Positions 62,704 through 64,000 of a stretch of DNA of 64,000 bases are shown one piece after another. The DNA comes from Bradyrhizobium sp. AUGA SZCCT0176. GTDB taxonomy: Bacteria; Pseudomonadota; Alphaproteobacteria; Rhizobiales; Xanthobacteraceae. The position numbers and the translations under genes are program-made. The stretch's first letter is position 1. Each line of letters starts with the position of its first letter. Location of the stretch: NCBI RefSeq assembly GCF_018130145.1, contig NZ_JAFCMB010000001.1:992001-1056000 (forward strand), in the 5' to 3' direction. The notes under the pieces were generated by a model. The model saw only the letters and a list, made by a program, of their open reading frames with translations. It searched no databases and was not told the DNA's origin.

Positions 62704-62854
62704 GGCCGATGGTGCGGACAGGATATTCGAACGCCACGCCCTCAGGATCGTGATCTCGAAACCAAGCCTCGGCTGCGGCCTCGCTGGCGAATATTTGTAG
62801 ATGGTCGAGGTCTCCCACCTGTCTGCTCGTATCGACGTAGACCCAGACATTCAT
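62684..62854 (-). CDS. small conserved hypothetical protein
   Basis: A 56-residue protein: MNVWVYVDTSRQVGDLDHLQ, IFASEAAAEAWFRDHDPEGV, AFEYPVRTI. The M-N-V-W-V-Y-V-D-T-[SR]-[RK]-Q-V-G-D-x-D-H-L pattern is one I recognise from Bradyrhizobium. It is soluble, alpha/beta. A Shine-Dalgarno-like GGATGCC lies upstream. Confidence 0.65.
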   Translation of the reverse strand: MNVWVYVDTSRQVGDLDHLQIFASEAAAEAWFRDHDPEGVAFEYPVRTIGPKTIEG

Positions 62855-63003
62855 GAGAAGGCATCCTTAGCGCGATTCATCGCTACGGAGCGTTACAAAG
62901 AACGGCCCCAGCACGCGGCGGGTGTACTGGAGCCGTCACTTGGAGTTGCCCGCCGGCCCACGGGGGCGAAGACCGGAAGGCGTAGAGTCCGACTCGGCGC
63001 ACG

Positions 63004-63190
63004 CTAAAAGGTTCCTGAAAGAACAAAGCGGCGGCACTTGGTCACGATATTCCGCCGATCGAGTTCGGCAACGAGCTTGTTGAACGATCCTAGCTCCAAA
63101 TAGAGACGAAAAATGGTCCGAACAGTCTCAGCCTCCAATTTGCTGATGACTAGCTTCTTATTCCTGGCATCGTAGCCGAGTGAGTGGGGC
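63004..63190 (-). pseudogene. fragment of a serine recombinase (recombinase domain)
   Basis: Reading leftward: GYDARNKKLVISKLEAETVR, TIFRLYLELGSFNKLVAELD, RRNIVTKCRRFVLSGT. This matches the central recombinase domain of large serine recombinases (E-A-x-x-V-R-x-I-F-x-x-Y-L-x-x-G-S...L-x-x-x-G-I-x-[ST]-[KR]). The N-terminal catalytic part and the rest are missing. Confidence 0.65.
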
Positions 63191-63471
63191 GCGGACGTAC
63201 GGGCCCAAGCCGATGCCGGGACCGGACGAAGGTAATTACCCGCTGCCTGAAGGACTACGGAAGGAACGAAAAAGCCCGCTCAATAAGGATACGGGACGGC
63301 GCTCGAAGACTTAGTTTGGATAACGCTGCCAATGTTCGTGATACACTGCATGAATACGCAGCATCAAAACATGTTCGAGTGGATGCATCAGCAGATCAAA
63401 CGTTCACGCCTATAACTCTGCTAGGGGCGGTGGCACGAGATTGGCCGCGCAGAGTTCTTCTTTCGGCGAAG

Positions 63472-63494
63472 AAAAAGCCCGCATCGCTGCGGGC
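63472..63494 (-). terminator. Rho-independent terminator of the Gly/Tyr-rich gene
   Basis: On the minus strand: GCCCGCA-GCGA-TGCGGGC then TTTTTC, 10 bases after the stop at 63504. Confidence 0.85.
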
Positions 63495-63503
63495 TTCTTA
63501 TTT

Positions 63504-63827
63504 CTAGTACCAGCCCGGGCCACCGCCGAACCCGAACGAAACGCTCGGGCCACCATAACCATAGCCTCTGCCATAGTACGGTCCGCCGCCGTATCCGCCA
63601 CCATAGTAGGGACGGGGGGCGTAATAGCCGTAGCTGTTGCCGTAATACGGACGATAGGCACGATGCCCGTAGTGACGATGATGCCGACGCTGAGAACTGA
63701 TGTCGGTAGACGGCTGCGTTACGACGGTTGACGCTTTCGCCTTCGCCGTATTGTCCGCAGCATTTGCGGCAGAACCGGCGAGCACCGCTGCTGCACCGAC
63801 GGCAAATATGATAGCTAACTTATTCAT
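63504..63827 (-). CDS. exported Gly/Tyr-rich protein
   Basis: A 107-residue protein with a signal peptide (MNKLAIIFAVGAAAVLAGSA, cleaved after ANA near 23), a Thr/Ala linker and a His/Arg patch (RRHHRHYGHRAYRP). A low-complexity tail of Gly and Tyr follows (YYGGGYGGGPYYGRGYGYGG). It is of the type found in the envelope or periplasm of alphaproteobacteria. Function unknown; the His patch might bind metal. A clean terminator follows. Confidence 0.75.
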   Translation of the reverse strand: MNKLAIIFAVGAAAVLAGSAANAADNTAKAKASTVVTQPSTDISSQRRHHRHYGHRAYRPYYGNSYGYYAPRPYYGGGYGGGPYYGRGYGYGGPSVSFGFGGGPGWY

Positions 63828-64000
63828 TTGAACACTCCAGTTACATGTGGAGTGCTAATTGATGCGCATATCTTACGTTCCGATGTGCGACATTAAATTG
63901 GCGTAAGTTATTGAACAGCCGTTCATATTCACGTCCAACCGGCCCATTATTACTCTACTGGCATAGTTTTCGGAATCTCACGAGTTCCGGGCCAGGCGAC

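Overview
The window is high-GC alphaproteobacterial DNA that looks like Bradyrhizobium or a close relative in the Rhodopseudomonas group. The evidence is a PmtA-type phospholipid methyltransferase, HWE-family histidine kinases, opgG/opgH glucan genes, a LigD-type ligase, many small conserved proteins of the kind that litter Bradyrhizobium genomes, and several interspersed repeat families. No species can be named from the sequence alone.

Layout. At 0-1.4 kb lie pmtA, a small secreted protein and a tRNA-Met(CAT). A broken tyrosine integrase directly follows the tRNA (1.4-3.05 kb), the usual mark of an island inserted at a tRNA gene. The stretch 3-11.4 kb holds cspA, a Crp/Fnr regulator, a class I methyltransferase, a coiled-coil membrane protein, small genes and repeats. 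From 11.6 to 29 kb is the best organised unit: a NarL/LuxR response regulator and its sensor kinase, divergent from a ~2985-residue animal-type haem peroxidase fused to RTX repeats. Next come a type I secretion ABC transporter, a membrane-anchored RTX protein and an HlyD adaptor. The divergent intergenic region carries four 24-bp-spaced repeats. The first is a perfect palindrome very like the box bound by the NarL-family regulator DosR, so the two-component pair probably controls the secreted peroxidase. No outer-membrane TolC gene is present.

The 29.3-36.6 kb stretch has an M23 peptidase, small genes, a frameshifted ATP-dependent DNA ligase and a DUF892 stress protein. The glucan operon opgG-opgH lies at 37-40.6 kb. 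The 40.7-63.9 kb stretch is accessory and eroding. It contains a carrier-protein/thioesterase with a Cys nucleophile, an orphan ABC substrate-binding protein, a second dead integrase, serine-recombinase and ligase fragments, a mirrored pair of Crp/Fnr paralogs around a membrane protein, an HWE kinase, a hydrolase and dozens of very small genes.

Two patterns recur in the accessory DNA. One is a set of about a dozen 23-54-residue single-span membrane microproteins, two of them clear paralogs and one behind a perfect FNR/FixK-type box. The other is several families of short soluble proteins: GcrA-like HTH mini-proteins, DUF6894-like proteins, and a family with an LPxGxxR...KARQAE motif. Many of these are broken by single frameshifts. 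All function calls rest on motif recognition by eye; no database search was run.
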